58,611 bases of DNA from Dolichospermum compactum NIES-806 (GCF_002368115.1 NZ_AP018316.1:469484-528094); one strand, 5' to 3'; shown: positions 17,991-27,230, counted from the first letter of the stretch. Notes: generated by a model not told the origin, from the sequence alone. Program-made: numbers and translations.

Positions 17991-18013
17991 AGTTTTTTCC
18001 TCAGTTACAAAAA

Positions 18014-18185
18014 TTGTCAGTTGTCGGTTGTCAGTTGTCAGTTGTCAGTTGTCGGTTGTCAGTTGTCAGTTGTCAGTTGTCAGTTGTCAGTTGTCGGTTG
18101 TCGGTTGTCGGTTGTCAGTTGTCGGTTGAGAATATTCTTTCTGTAACTTGTTACCTATTACCTATTACCTATTACCTATTACTTA
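18014..18185. repeat. Long 7-nt repeat arrays between psbL and psbJ
   Basis: About 16 copies of GTTGTCA/GTTGTCG fill 18014-18126. Five or so copies of CCTATTA follow at 18151-18190. The two arrays account for nearly all of the psbL-psbJ spacer inside the psbEFLJ operon. Confidence 0.95.
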
Positions 18186-18219
18186 TTACCTAACTAGCAA
18201 CTGACGTTAAAAAGACCAG

Positions 18220-18339
18220 TTAGTTAAAGAAGTAACTGGAAAATAGAATTCCCAGAACGAAGACTAATAGTAGTCCTAGATAGAGAGAGGTACGGTTTAA
18301 TTCAACCGGTTGTTGATTGGGATTAGGCGTTCTTTCCAT
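18220..18339 (-). CDS. psbL: Photosystem II protein PsbL
   Basis: This 39-residue single-span PSII subunit sits at the monomer interface near QA. It reads MERTPNPNQQPVELNRTSLY, then LGLLLVFVLGILFSSYFFN, an almost invariant sequence. It starts 9 nt after the psbF stop. Confidence 0.97.
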   Translation of the reverse strand: MERTPNPNQQPVELNRTSLYLGLLLVFVLGILFSSYFFN

Positions 18340-18348
18340 GATTAACTC

Positions 18349-18486
18349 CTAGCGTTGAATAAACTGCATTGAGGCGATCGCGCCCAAAAAGAATACAGTA
18401 GGGACAGCTAAGGTATGCACAGCGATCCATCTGACTGTAAAAATGGGATAGGTAACTGGTTGATTGATGTTATTACCGCTAGTCAT
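18349..18486 (-). CDS. psbF: Cytochrome b559 beta subunit PsbF
   Basis: This 45-residue protein provides one of the two haem-ligand histidines of cytochrome b559 (His24 in RWIAVHTLAVPTVFFLG). The ending SMQFIQR is typical. It starts 9 nt after the psbE stop and 9 nt before psbL, so the three are one tight unit. Confidence 0.97.
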   Translation of the reverse strand: MTSGNNINQPVTYPIFTVRWIAVHTLAVPTVFFLGAIASMQFIQR

Positions 18487-18495
18487 GATCTCAAA

Positions 18496-18744
18496 TTATT
18501 TTCCAATAAAGGTTTCTACTTGTTTTTTTGCGTCAAAACGATCACTTACAATTGGCACTTCTTGACGGACTTGAGTAAAATACTCATTAGGACGAGGTGT
18601 GCCAAACACATCATAAGCCAGACCAGTGCTGACAAATAACCAACCAGCAACAAATAATGCGGGAATGGTGATGCTGTGAATTACCCAGTAACGAATACTG
18701 GTAACAATGTCAGCAAACGGACGTTCTCCAGTGGTACCTGCCAT
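18496..18744 (-). CDS. psbE: Cytochrome b559 alpha subunit PsbE
   Basis: This 82-residue PSII core subunit binds the shared haem through His23 in SIRYWVIHSITIPALFVAG. The C-terminal lumenal part has GTPRPNEYFTQVRQEVPIV. It is the first gene of psbEFLJ, with a GGAG box upstream of its ATG, and is preceded by ycf48 on the same strand. Confidence 0.98.
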   Translation of the reverse strand: MAGTTGERPFADIVTSIRYWVIHSITIPALFVAGWLFVSTGLAYDVFGTPRPNEYFTQVRQEVPIVSDRFDAKKQVETFIGK

Positions 18745-18855
18745 TTATTTCACTCCCTTATCAAAAACTATTATTGAGTTTATTATCCTACAAAGTTTAG
18801 ACAGAGTTACAACTTACAACTTTCTTCTGGCGAATACATCCATAGTTGAGTGTAA

Positions 18856-19875
18856 TTAAGCCGCTGAGGCTGTTGTTGCCTCTGGTTTGGGGTTATATTT
18901 GAGTAAAACACCGCGATCGCCAATGATAAAGCCTTGATCAGGGCTAAAAAATACAATTTTGTAAAGATTAGCTGCAACTGTTTCGACATCACGGTCTTTT
19001 TCCCAAGTTTTACCGCCATCAGTGCTGCGGAGTAAATTACCGCTACCACCACCGACCCAAATTTCCTCAGGTGTCCGATAAGCTAGATCCAGTAAACCCC
19101 AACTCGTGGACAACTCTGGATATTCTACCTCTAACCACTCTTCAGGTTTAGTCGGATCACTAAACTGCACCTGACCACCCCGTGCTAACAACCACATTTG
19201 TCCATCGTTAGTAAAACCCATATTTTCCAAACGACGGGAACTATTGCGGTTATGCGGTTGCCAAGCATTTTGACCAGGTTCCCAAGTAGAGTAAAAACTC
19301 CCTTTAGCAGAAACAGCGATATACTTGCCATCAGGCGATCGCTCCAAATTCCGCACCACACCAACAGCCGCTTCCAAACTGGCTTTCCAGTTTTGACCAC
19401 CATCTGTAGTTTGATAAATAGCCCCCACATCAGTGGCCATTTCCGCCGCATTTTCCCCTGTTGCCGTCACAGAAATGGGACTACCCGGTAACTTTTCGCT
19501 TAAAGCAATCCGTGACCAAGACTTACCCTCATCAGTCGTATGCAGCAATAGAGAAGGTTCTCCAGCAATCCAACCTTCCTGACCAGAGAAACTCACAGAG
19601 TTAAAGCGATATCGAGGATCATCCAACTCTAATTTTAGCGATCGCCAATTCTCACCACCATCATTAGTTTCTAAGAGAGTGGCATTACCACCCACCAAAT
19701 AACCATGTTGAGAGTTACCAGTAAAGCCAATATCTAGCAGTTTCGCATCTGTGGGAACATTAATCACTTGCCAGGGATTGTAGCTAATAGAAGACACACT
19801 ACTACACCCAATACAAGCGATAACTACTATTAATGCGGCAACAAATTTTTGCCACTTTTTAACAATTGAGTGCAT
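18856..19875 (-). CDS. ycf48: Photosystem II assembly factor Ycf48 (HCF136)
   Basis: This 339-residue seven-bladed propeller lipoprotein binds early D1 intermediates during PSII assembly and repair. The N-terminal signal FVAALIVVIACIGC is followed by repeated TTDGG-NW/TNDGGENW/STDGGKTW blade motifs, about one per 45 residues. The frame is open for 60 more codons upstream, through a CTGTTCC repeat array and into rubA. The ATG at 19875 is chosen because the signal peptide follows it. The rubA-ycf48-psbEFLJ order is conserved in cyanobacteria. Confidence 0.96.
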   Translation of the reverse strand: MHSIVKKWQKFVAALIVVIACIGCSSVSSISYNPWQVINVPTDAKLLDIGFTGNSQHGYLVGGNATLLETNDGGENWRSLKLELDDPRYRFNSVSFSGQEGWIAGEPSLLLHTTDEGKSWSRIALSEKLPGSPISVTATGENAAEMATDVGAIYQTTDGGQNWKASLEAAVGVVRNLERSPDGKYIAVSAKGSFYSTWEPGQNAWQPHNRNSSRRLENMGFTNDGQMWLLARGGQVQFSDPTKPEEWLEVEYPELSTSWGLLDLAYRTPEEIWVGGGSGNLLRSTDGGKTWEKDRDVETVAANLYKIVFFSPDQGFIIGDRGVLLKYNPKPEATTASAA

Positions 19876-19942
19876 CAGTATTACTGAGGTTTTCCTAAAT
19901 TTGGTAGATTTTTGTCGAATTCCCCGCAAAGGGAAGTTCTTT

Positions 19943-19975
19943 CTGTTCCCTGTTCCCTGTTCCCTGTTCCCTGTT
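19943..19975. repeat. Tandem 7-nt repeat (CTGTTCC)
   Basis: About five copies of CTGTTCC lie in the rubA-ycf48 spacer. Confidence 0.9.
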
Positions 19976-19999
19976 GCTCGTAAATAAAAATGGCGGTTT

Positions 20000-20344
20000 T
20001 TACTGTAGTCCGTAAAGACTAATAAAAAACAAGAATCCCAGAGCCAAAGCCCCAAAAATCAAAATGTTCTTTTGAGTTGGTGTCAGCGTATTACCACCTA
20101 AACCATAACCCAAGTTTTCCTTGAAACCAGAGGCAGTACCCGCCGGTCCAACATTCGCAAAAGCAGTTTTCTTCGCTATACAAACTGGACAACGCCAATT
20201 TGTCGGCAGTTCCGCAAAAAGTGTTCCGGGGGGAACATCACTTTTATCGTCTCCCTTCTCAGGTTCATAAACATAACCGCAAGAGCGACACTCATAGCGG
20301 TCTAACACTGGAGTTTCCATAGCTTGTTCAGCTTGTTCACTCAT
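20000..20344 (-). CDS. rubA: Membrane-anchored rubredoxin RubA
   Basis: This 114-residue protein has an iron site CRSCGY (Cys19, Cys22) and CPVC (Cys52, Cys55). A Gly-rich linker and a C-terminal membrane span (about 92-112, NILIFGALALGFLFFISLYG) follow. Cyanobacterial RubA is needed for photosystem assembly (PSI in some species, PSII in others). It is first in the rubA-ycf48-psbEFLJ group and is divergent from ndhC. Confidence 0.95.
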   Translation of the reverse strand: MSEQAEQAMETPVLDRYECRSCGYVYEPEKGDDKSDVPPGTLFAELPTNWRCPVCIAKKTAFANVGPAGTASGFKENLGYGLGGNTLTPTQKNILIFGALALGFLFFISLYGLQ

Positions 20345-20605
20345 GGCTTTTAGTCTCGCAGAGGGGAATTATTAAATATACGTTACAAATTATGACATAA
20401 TTGCTGGACTTTTCTATCACTAATCAAAAGGATTCAAATACAAGGATCTTCTCTGTTGCCCAGATTTCAGAAAACCCTAAAAGATATAATGTAAAAGAAC
20501 ATTATCCATATATTTCACTGAACACTTGTCAGTTGCCACCTATCAATCCATAAAACTGATAACTGATAGCTTATTCCCTTACACCATTAGCGGTAGAAAA
20601 ACATT

Positions 20606-20968
20606 GTGTTTGTTCTTAGCGGTTACGAGTACCTTCTAGGCTTTTTCATCCTGTGTAGCCTAGTACCAGTCCTAGCACTGTCAGCCTCAAAAATTCTTAG
20701 ACCCAGTGGTAACAGTCTAGAAAGACGTACTACCTACGAATGCGGACTAGAACCTACTGGCGGAGCTTGGATTCAGTTCAATATTCGCTACTATATGTTT
20801 GCTCTAGTCTTCGTTGTTTTTGACGTAGAAACAGTATTTTTGTATCCTTGGGCAGTTGCATTTAACCGGTTAGGTTTATTGGCATTTATCGAAGCCCTTG
20901 TCTTTATTTCGATTCTTATCATCGCCTTAGTTTACGCATGGCGGAAAGGAGCTTTGGAATGGTCTTAA
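20606..20968 (+). CDS. ndhC: NDH-1 subunit NdhC
   Basis: This 120-residue membrane subunit of photosynthetic complex I has three spans and the conserved loop RRTTYECGLEPTGGAW (Cys46) near the quinone channel, then VFVVFDVETVFLYPW. It begins at GTG 20606 and overlaps the ndhK start by 10 nt. Confidence 0.97.
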   Translation: MFVLSGYEYLLGFFILCSLVPVLALSASKILRPSGNSLERRTTYECGLEPTGGAWIQFNIRYYMFALVFVVFDVETVFLYPWAVAFNRLGLLAFIEALVFISILIIALVYAWRKGALEWS

Positions 20969-21696
20969 ATTCTAATATCATCACCCCAGAAACAGAACAA
21001 ATCATCAACCCCATACAACGGCCGACAGTCACCCATGAACTGTCAGAAAACGTGATTTTAACCACCGTTGATGACCTTTACAACTGGGCGCGGCTTTCTA
21101 GTTTGTGGCCCTTACTGTTTGGTACAGCTTGCTGCTTTATTGAATTTGCGGCATTAATCGGCTCTCGCTTCGACTTTGATAGGTTTGGGTTAATTCCTCG
21201 TTGCAGCCCCCGCCAAGCCGATTTAATCATCACTGCCGGGACAATTACCATGAAGATGGCTCCCCAATTGGTGCGTCTTTATGAACAAATGCCCGAACCC
21301 AAGTATGTGATTGCTATGGGTGCTTGTACAATCACTGGGGGAATGTTTAGCGTTGACTCCCCGACAGCAGTGCGCGGAGTTGATAAACTAATTCCCGTAG
21401 ATGTATATTTACCTGGTTGTCCTCCTCGTCCAGAAGCGATAATTGACGCAATTATCAAACTGCGGAAAAAAATTGCCAACGAGTCCATGCAGGAACGGGA
21501 TAACATCAAGCAAGTTCACCGTTACTACAGTACAACTCATAATATGAAGCCAGTTCCCGAAATCTTAACTGGTAAGTATATGCAGTCCGATACTCGCTTT
21601 AACCCGCCCAAAGAATTGACAGAAGCAATTGGTATGGCTGTACCCCCAGGATTATTGACAGCAAAGACACAGAAGGAGGAACAAGCACGTGGCTGA
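20959..21696 (+). CDS. ndhK: NDH-1 subunit NdhK (N2 cluster)
   Basis: This 245-residue hydrophilic subunit carries the terminal 4Fe-4S cluster N2. Its ligands are visible in GTACCFIEF (two Cys), MGACTITGG and PGCPPRPE. The open frame reaches 20938, but the ATG at 20959, inside the last codons of ndhC, gives the usual MVLNSN start. It overlaps ndhJ by 8 nt. Confidence 0.97.
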   Translation: MVLNSNIITPETEQIINPIQRPTVTHELSENVILTTVDDLYNWARLSSLWPLLFGTACCFIEFAALIGSRFDFDRFGLIPRCSPRQADLIITAGTITMKMAPQLVRLYEQMPEPKYVIAMGACTITGGMFSVDSPTAVRGVDKLIPVDVYLPGCPPRPEAIIDAIIKLRKKIANESMQERDNIKQVHRYYSTTHNMKPVPEILTGKYMQSDTRFNPPKELTEAIGMAVPPGLLTAKTQKEEQARG

Positions 21697-22216
21697 AGAA
21701 GAATTGAAACCAGTTCCCGCAGCAGAAGCAGCTTTAGTTCAACCCGGTAAAGTTTCCCAATGGTTAGCGGAAAATGGCTTTTTCCATGAGTTCTTAGATC
21801 TTGACGCTAACGGTGTAGAAATAATTAAAGTCCCTGCAAATTTTCTACTACCTATTTCTACAGCTTTGTATGCTTATGGGTTCAATTATCTCCAGTTTCA
21901 GGGAGGGATTGACTTAGGTGCAGGAGAAGAATTGGTAAGTGTTTATCATTTACTCAAAGTCAGTGATAATGCTGACCGTCCCGAAGAAATCAGGGTGAAA
22001 GTGTTTTTACCCAGAGAAAATCCCTCTGTCCCCTCAGTTTACTGGATTTGGAAAACAGCAGACTGGCAAGAACGGGAAAGCTACGATATGTATGGCATCA
22101 TCTATGAAGGTCATCCTAACTTAAAACGGATTTTGATGCCGGAAGATTGGGTAGGTTGGCCTTTACGCAAAGATTACATCTCGCCTGATTTTTACGAGTT
22201 ACAAAATGCTTATTAA
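21689..22216 (+). CDS. ndhJ: NDH-1 subunit NdhJ
   Basis: This 175-residue homologue of the 30-kDa subunit of complex I starts at GTG 21689 and overlaps ndhK. It has the family motif WQERESYDMYGIIYEGHPNL, followed by RILMPEDWVGWPLRKDY. It is the last gene of the ndhCKJ operon and a hairpin follows. Confidence 0.97.
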   Translation: MAEEELKPVPAAEAALVQPGKVSQWLAENGFFHEFLDLDANGVEIIKVPANFLLPISTALYAYGFNYLQFQGGIDLGAGEELVSVYHLLKVSDNADRPEEIRVKVFLPRENPSVPSVYWIWKTADWQERESYDMYGIIYEGHPNLKRILMPEDWVGWPLRKDYISPDFYELQNAY

Positions 22217-22250
22217 GTATTGCTGAAATTGAATTTTCAGTAGTGATAAT

Positions 22251-22281
22251 TAACCCCTTTCCAGTTGTGGAGAGGGGTTTA
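22251..22281 (+). terminator. Probable terminator after ndhCKJ
   Basis: TAACCCCT and AGGGGTTTA form a stem of about 7-8 bp with a TTCC...GGAG extension, 35 nt after ndhJ. The T-run is short, so the call is tentative. Confidence 0.6.
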
Positions 22282-22403
22282 AGTTATAAGTCTTTATTTG
22301 TGTAATAGTGAATTATAAATAATTATCCAAGCATCAATTAATGTAATGTGATTATAAGTTAAGAATTTTAGGTACTTCCAAGAAATAAATTATCCCGATT
22401 AAC

Positions 22404-23578
22404 CAGAAATGTTGAATAGCGTAATAAAACTTTACATATTGAAATAAACTTAGCCTATAAGTGCTATTTTTCATCTTATCCAAATAAGTTTTCTAAACCA
22501 ATGAACATAACTTATTTCCTGACACATATAGGACTGAAGATAACGGAGTTTATCTAATAAAGTTTTGCCAAATTCTTGCGGTATTTCTATTAGTTGCAAT
22601 ATCAAATAAGCGATTAAACAGCACATTATCTGAATTCTAATTCCATTCTCATTCTTTGTCATAAGTCTGTCTAACTTGAGGTGCATTTTTAAGAATTTCC
22701 ATAACAATTCAATTTGCCATCTTTGTATGTAAATTTCCATAATCTCTTGATTACTAACTTGCTCTTCTCCTTCATTTAATAAGTTTGTTGCTAAACGAAA
22801 TTCACTCTTAGTTTCTATATCACAAAATGCTACTACTCTAATTTCCACTTCTCTTTCATCTTTGCCAACTTTACAATTACCATTTTCTAGCATTTCTAAA
22901 GTGACATTATTTTTAATTCTTAAGACAAAAGCTTTATTTTTTTGTTGTTTTAATTCAGATATTCTTTCGGAGGATGCAAATCCTCTATCCATTATCCCTA
23001 CTCCTTTTGACGGAATTGCTTCTACTGTTTCTTGTCCATATTTATGGTCATGTCCTTGCCCAAAATGAATCACCATTCCACCAACTTCTGATGTCAAACT
23101 ATCTAACCCACAAAATAGTTTTACTTGATGATATCCTTGACTCCATAATAATTTACTTGTTAATGTAATAATTGTTGAATCTATAGGAAATAATGCTTGG
23201 GTTTCTTCCTTTCCTTTTTTCTTTCTCAGTTGATTGTTTAATTCAGTTATTATCTCCAAAAATACTTGAGTATCTCTCTTTTTACTTGCCTTGGAAAAAT
23301 TTGATATTTTTAAATCTATCCCTTGATTATTTAGTCTTTGAAATAAATCTCTCATACTCACTATACTTTTATCCATGACATACTGTAACCACACTGATAC
23401 AAATGAAAATGTGTCCAGAACTGGATAATCTTTTTTGGGCAATGGTTTCAATATTGTTTTGACCACTTCTGGGAAATTCTTTAAGCGCATAATTTGATAA
23501 TTCTTTATCTATATTTTTTTAGATTGTATCAAATTATGGTACTTTTTTTTAATCTTTTCCTAACATTCAACACTTCTG
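22404..23578 (-). mobile_element. IS4-family insertion sequence, copy 1 (1175 bp)
   Basis: This is a complete element with imperfect terminal inverted repeats CAGAA(A/G)TGTTGAAT. It is flanked by a perfect 9-bp target duplication CCGATTAAC at 22395-22403 and 23579-23587. It holds a single transposase gene. A second copy of the same length, inverted, is at 40500-41674. It landed just upstream of a Uma2 gene fragment. Confidence 0.95.
22471..23490 (-). CDS. IS4-family DDE transposase
   Basis: This 339-residue transposase has catalytic residues at Asp104 (FPIDSTII), Asp168 (GIMDRGF) and Glu261. Glu261 lies in the diagnostic Y-(2)-R-(3)-E-(6)-K signature (Tyr254, Arg257, Glu261, Lys268; YIQRWQIELLWKFLK). 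There are no frameshifts or internal stops, so it is probably active or only recently inserted. The protein is identical to that of copy 2. Confidence 0.95.
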   Translation of the reverse strand: MRLKNFPEVVKTILKPLPKKDYPVLDTFSFVSVWLQYVMDKSIVSMRDLFQRLNNQGIDLKISNFSKASKKRDTQVFLEIITELNNQLRKKKGKEETQALFPIDSTIITLTSKLLWSQGYHQVKLFCGLDSLTSEVGGMVIHFGQGHDHKYGQETVEAIPSKGVGIMDRGFASSERISELKQQKNKAFVLRIKNNVTLEMLENGNCKVGKDEREVEIRVVAFCDIETKSEFRLATNLLNEGEEQVSNQEIMEIYIQRWQIELLWKFLKMHLKLDRLMTKNENGIRIQIMCCLIAYLILQLIEIPQEFGKTLLDKLRYLQSYMCQEISYVHWFRKLIWIR

Positions 23579-23702
23579 CCGATTAACGAACCACAGAGGC
23601 GCAGAGGACACAGAGGAATAATGACTTTATGTAAAACAACATTTATTGTAGGTTGGGTTGTTCGCGTTAGCGTTGCGGAGCAATCCTCACGAAAACCAAC
23701 TT

Positions 23703-23921
23703 TACTGGATAGAGGAAATGAACCTTTTCCTGGGAGTGTGGGAAGGGACAAGGGAAAACTTAACTGGTAAATGGTTAAGATGGTGGGACGAACAGGGAAA
23801 TTTATTGTTGTGGAGTTCAGAATTGGTAGAACAAAAACAACAAGAGATAGAACAAGAAAAACAACATGCTGACAAATTAGCAGCCCAATTAAAAGCATTA
23901 GGTATTGAACCAGAAAATTAA
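23703..23921 (+). pseudogene. 3' fragment of a Uma2-family gene
   Basis: The frame encodes the typical C-terminus of a Uma2 (DUF820) protein: LGVWEGTRENLTGKWLRWWD, then GNLLLW and a charged coiled-coil tail ending LAAQLKALGIEPEN. The N-terminal nuclease core is missing, and unrelated repeat-like sequence (GGTTGGGTTG...CGCGTTAGCGTTGCGG) replaces it. The IS lies 125 bp upstream but did not itself cut the gene at this point. Confidence 0.75.
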
Positions 23922-23950
23922 AAGTAGGGTGGGCATCACCCACCGTATAA

Positions 23951-24346
23951 TTAACTACTAATAACAGCAATACAATCAATTTCTACCAACACATTTTTAG
24001 GTAAACGGGAAACCTCCACACAAGCACGCGCTGGAGCGGTATCTTCAGAAAAATATTTTGCATAAACCGCATTTACAGCAGCGAAATCATTCATATCAGC
24101 TAAAAATACCCCAGTTTTCACCACATTTGCAAATGTAGCTCCAGCTTCTGTTAAGATAGCTTCAATATTTCTCATCACCTGTTCAGTTTGCTTAACTACA
24201 TCTTCGGTGTAGACAACATCACCTAAACTGGGATCTATGGCAATTTGTCCAGCTACAAACAACATTTGTCCAGAAGCGAGAATTCCTTGATTGTATGGTC
24301 CAACAGGTGCAGGTGCTTTATCGGTACAGATTACTTTACGATTCAT
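23951..24346 (-). CDS. ridA: RidA-family reactive intermediate deaminase
   Basis: This 131-residue YjgF/YER057c/UK114 protein hydrolyses enamine/imine intermediates from PLP enzymes. Its motifs are APVGPYNQG, VAGQIAIDPSLG, VVKTGVFLADMNDF and the C-terminal PARACVEVSRLPKNVLVEIDCIA (split here across the Arg that binds the substrate carboxylate). The ATG at 24346 is the normal start, but the frame stays open upstream into a pentapeptide-repeat gene. Confidence 0.92.
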   Translation of the reverse strand: MNRKVICTDKAPAPVGPYNQGILASGQMLFVAGQIAIDPSLGDVVYTEDVVKQTEQVMRNIEAILTEAGATFANVVKTGVFLADMNDFAAVNAVYAKYFSEDTAPARACVEVSRLPKNVLVEIDCIAVISS

Positions 24347-24943
24347 AATATATATGTCTTTTGGCTCTTTTGTTAATGGTGTTTCTGGTTTACCGAATTC
24401 TAAATCTGTAGATGTTTGGTAACCTTCTCCATCTGGCATTATCGCACCTGTGAGGTCAGCATTTTTAAAGGTTGCACCATAAATATTCGCGTCGGTTAAA
24501 TCTGCTTTTTTCAGATTTGCACCATCTAGATTTGCATTCATTAAATCGGCTTTTTGCAAATCCACTCCTTCTAAATTTGTCCCTTGTCAACAAGCTTTTT
24601 GGAGATTGACGCTTTCTAAGTTTGCGTTCCTCAAATTTGCACTTTCTAGGTTTGCATTCCTCAAATTAGAGCTACTCAATTCAGCCCCAGTCAAATTTAA
24701 ATAATAACTGTTCACTAATTCACCTAAATTAGCGTTTATTAAAGATGCTCTAGTGAGATTTGTCTTTTCAAGATTTGCTTTACTCAGATTAGCATTATTC
24801 AAGTTCGCTCCAATCAAATTTGCGTTTTTGAAGTCAATTCCGCTCAAATCCGCACTTTCAAGGTCTACCCCTCTGATATCTTCAGAATGAAACTTCCGTT
24901 CACCACGACGAGCATATTTCTCTAAAAGTTCTTCAGCGTCCAT
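24347..24943 (-). pseudogene. Pentapeptide-repeat gene with in-frame TGA
   Basis: Starting at ATG 24943 (MDAEELLEKYARRGERKF), the frame encodes about 25 A(D/N)L-type pentapeptides. A TGA at 24587-24589 stops it after LQKAC, but the same frame resumes at once with QGTNLEGVDLQKADL. It continues through AIMPDGEG and a linker straight into ridA with no other stop. Without the TGA the product would be a 330-residue pentapeptide-RidA fusion. Most likely a single nonsense change (for example TTA to TGA) truncated it. Confidence 0.75.
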
Positions 24944-25098
24944 AATGCACCATTGAATACCATGCAAACAGTATAAAACAAAGAAGCAATATGAATACAG
25001 AGTTAAACGCCTTGGGGGGAGCAATGCTAAACCCCTACATTTTTCTTCTTTCTTCTTCTCTTTCTTCGTGTCCTTCGCTCCTTCGTGGTTTATTTCTC

Positions 25099-25530
25099 TT
25101 ACCCCAACCTCGGACGTATCCCATAATTTCTATACCACCAATAATCCCGCAAAATCCGGTCATGGTCAAAACACAAATTACCAGGAACACACCAAGGCGA
25201 GAAAACACCCAAACTCTTAGCATCATCACCCGCTAAAGGTTCACCCGTAGCAGTTGCTAAAAAGACAATACTAATCGTATGCTGACGTGGATCTCGACTG
25301 GGATCAGAATACACTAATAACTGTTCGATTAATTCTACTTTTAAACCTATTTCTTCCTCTGCTTCCCTAATCGCCGCCTTTTCCACAGGTTCACCATAAT
25401 CAACAAAACCACCGGGTAACGCCCAACCTAATGGTTCATTATGTCTCTCAATCAGGATAATGGGGCGATGAGGTCTATCAATTAGTTCAATAATGATATC
25501 AACGGTGGGGGCGGGATTTCTGTAAGTCAT
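25099..25530 (-). CDS. Nudix hydrolase
   Basis: This 143-residue protein has a complete Nudix box: GGFVDYGEPVEKAAIREAEE followed by EIGL, at about 40-63, which binds Mg2+ for hydrolysis of nucleoside diphosphates linked to X. The size and the motif WALPGG are like ADP-ribose pyrophosphatases, but the substrate cannot be told from sequence. The C-terminus reads RDYWWYRNYGIRPRLG. Confidence 0.9.
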   Translation of the reverse strand: MTYRNPAPTVDIIIELIDRPHRPIILIERHNEPLGWALPGGFVDYGEPVEKAAIREAEEEIGLKVELIEQLLVYSDPSRDPRQHTISIVFLATATGEPLAGDDAKSLGVFSPWCVPGNLCFDHDRILRDYWWYRNYGIRPRLG

Positions 25531-25675
25531 AAAATTTTAGATTTTGGATTATGTATTAATTATTTACTGTTGTTTCTATTTCTTCATGAATCAGAACAGT
25601 CAACGCTGGCTATGCCATGATAAATTCGATGCGTGATTTATAAAAAATTACGTTTTCCTATATTTCAGGTTAAAT

Positions 25676-27184
25676 ATGCCTTTTCCTAGATCAAGTGGTA
25701 TTTTACTACATCCTAGTTCTTTCCCCAGTCGGTTTGGTATTGGGGATTTGGGTTTGGAAGCTTATCGGTTTATTGATTTTCTCAAAAATAGTCAGCAGCA
25801 ATATTGGCAAGTTTTACCTCTAGGACCGACTGGTTACGGTAATTCTCCCTATATGTGCTACTCCGCAATGGCTGGAAATTACTTTTTGATTAGTCCAGAG
25901 AAGTTGTTAGAGGAGGGTTTGTTAATTGCCGAAGATTTGGCTGATTTACCAGATTTTACTGTAGATAAGGTAGATTTTAATGAGGTGATCCCTGTTAAGG
26001 TCAATCTGCTCATTAAAGCTTGTGAGGATTTTAAAATTAAAGCAAATTCAACTCAAAAACAAGCTTTTGCTAAGTTTTGTGCTGATAAAGGCTATTGGTT
26101 AAATAATTATGCGCTATTTATGGCTCTTAAAGATATACAAAATGGTGCAAGCTGGTACAATTGGGAACCGGAATTGGCAAAGCGTGAACCAGCAGTTTTA
26201 GCTCAGATGGAAAAAGATTTAGCAGAGGAGATTTTTTATTACAAGTTTGTTCAATATGAGTTTTTCCGGCAGTGGTCAGAATTGAAAAAATATGCTAATG
26301 AAAATGGGATAGATATTATTGGGGATATTCCCATTTATGTAGCCCATGATAGTGCTGATGTGTGGGCTAATCCTGAGATTTTTGCTTTAGATGAAGAAAC
26401 GGGAGAAGTGGCTTTAATGGCGGGAGTTCCACCTGATTACTTTAGTGTCACTGGTCAATTATGGGGAAATCCGGTTTATAACTGGGAAGAATTGCAAAAA
26501 CAAGATTTTAATTGGTGGATGTTACGCTTTGAGGCGATGCTGGATTATGTGGATATAATTCGCATTGATCATTTCCGGGGTTTTGAGGCTTATTGGGCTG
26601 TTCCCCAGGGAGAAACGACTGCCATGAATGGCAAATGGATTGAAGCACCTGGAGTGGCTTTATTTGAGGCAATTAGAAAGCGTTTGGGTAAGTTACCTGT
26701 TTTGGCGGAGGATTTGGGGATTATTACGCCAGAAGTGGAGGCGCTGCGAGATCAGTTTGAGTTTCCGGGTATGAAGGTATTACAGTTTGCTTTTGGTTCT
26801 GATCCCGGTAATCCTTTTTTACCGTTTAACTACACTCGCAATGCTGTAGTTTATACAGGTACTCACGACAATGATACGACTGTAGGCTGGTTTAATGCTG
26901 CGAATGATTACGAAAAGCAAAATCTATTGTTGTATTTGGGTTGTATCAGTCCAGATGGTATAAACTGGGATTTAATTAGGTTAGCTTTGAGTTCTATTGC
27001 CAATCAAACGATTATACCTTTGCAGGATGTATTAGGTTTGGGGACTCAAGCTCGGATGAATTTTCCCAGTACAGCGGAGGGAAATTGGGAGTGGCGTTAC
27101 CAATCGGGGGTATTAACGCCAGATTTAAGCGATCGCTTAAAAACTCTCACTCTTCGTTGCGGACGCGCTCATAGAGAAAAATAG
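25676..27184 (+). CDS. malQ: 4-alpha-glucanotransferase (amylomaltase)
   Basis: This 502-residue GH77 enzyme transfers alpha-1,4-glucan segments during glycogen breakdown. Recognised motifs: SSFPSRFGIGDLG and YWQVLPLGPTGYGNSPYMCYS near the N-terminus, the nucleophile region RIDHFRGFEAYW near 299, the acid/base region LAEDLGIITPEVEAL near 344, and GTHDNDTTVGWF near 398 with the transition-state Asp. It is monocistronic. Confidence 0.96.
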   Translation: MPFPRSSGILLHPSSFPSRFGIGDLGLEAYRFIDFLKNSQQQYWQVLPLGPTGYGNSPYMCYSAMAGNYFLISPEKLLEEGLLIAEDLADLPDFTVDKVDFNEVIPVKVNLLIKACEDFKIKANSTQKQAFAKFCADKGYWLNNYALFMALKDIQNGASWYNWEPELAKREPAVLAQMEKDLAEEIFYYKFVQYEFFRQWSELKKYANENGIDIIGDIPIYVAHDSADVWANPEIFALDEETGEVALMAGVPPDYFSVTGQLWGNPVYNWEELQKQDFNWWMLRFEAMLDYVDIIRIDHFRGFEAYWAVPQGETTAMNGKWIEAPGVALFEAIRKRLGKLPVLAEDLGIITPEVEALRDQFEFPGMKVLQFAFGSDPGNPFLPFNYTRNAVVYTGTHDNDTTVGWFNAANDYEKQNLLLYLGCISPDGINWDLIRLALSSIANQTIIPLQDVLGLGTQARMNFPSTAEGNWEWRYQSGVLTPDLSDRLKTLTLRCGRAHREK

Positions 27185-27230
27185 GTAATAGGTAACAGAA
27201 GAGAAAAATACTCCTAACTCCTAACTCTTT

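Noticed and set aside
18001..18190. Possible CRISPR array
   Set aside because: The repeats are 7 nt long without spacers. They are tandem heptamers, not CRISPR.
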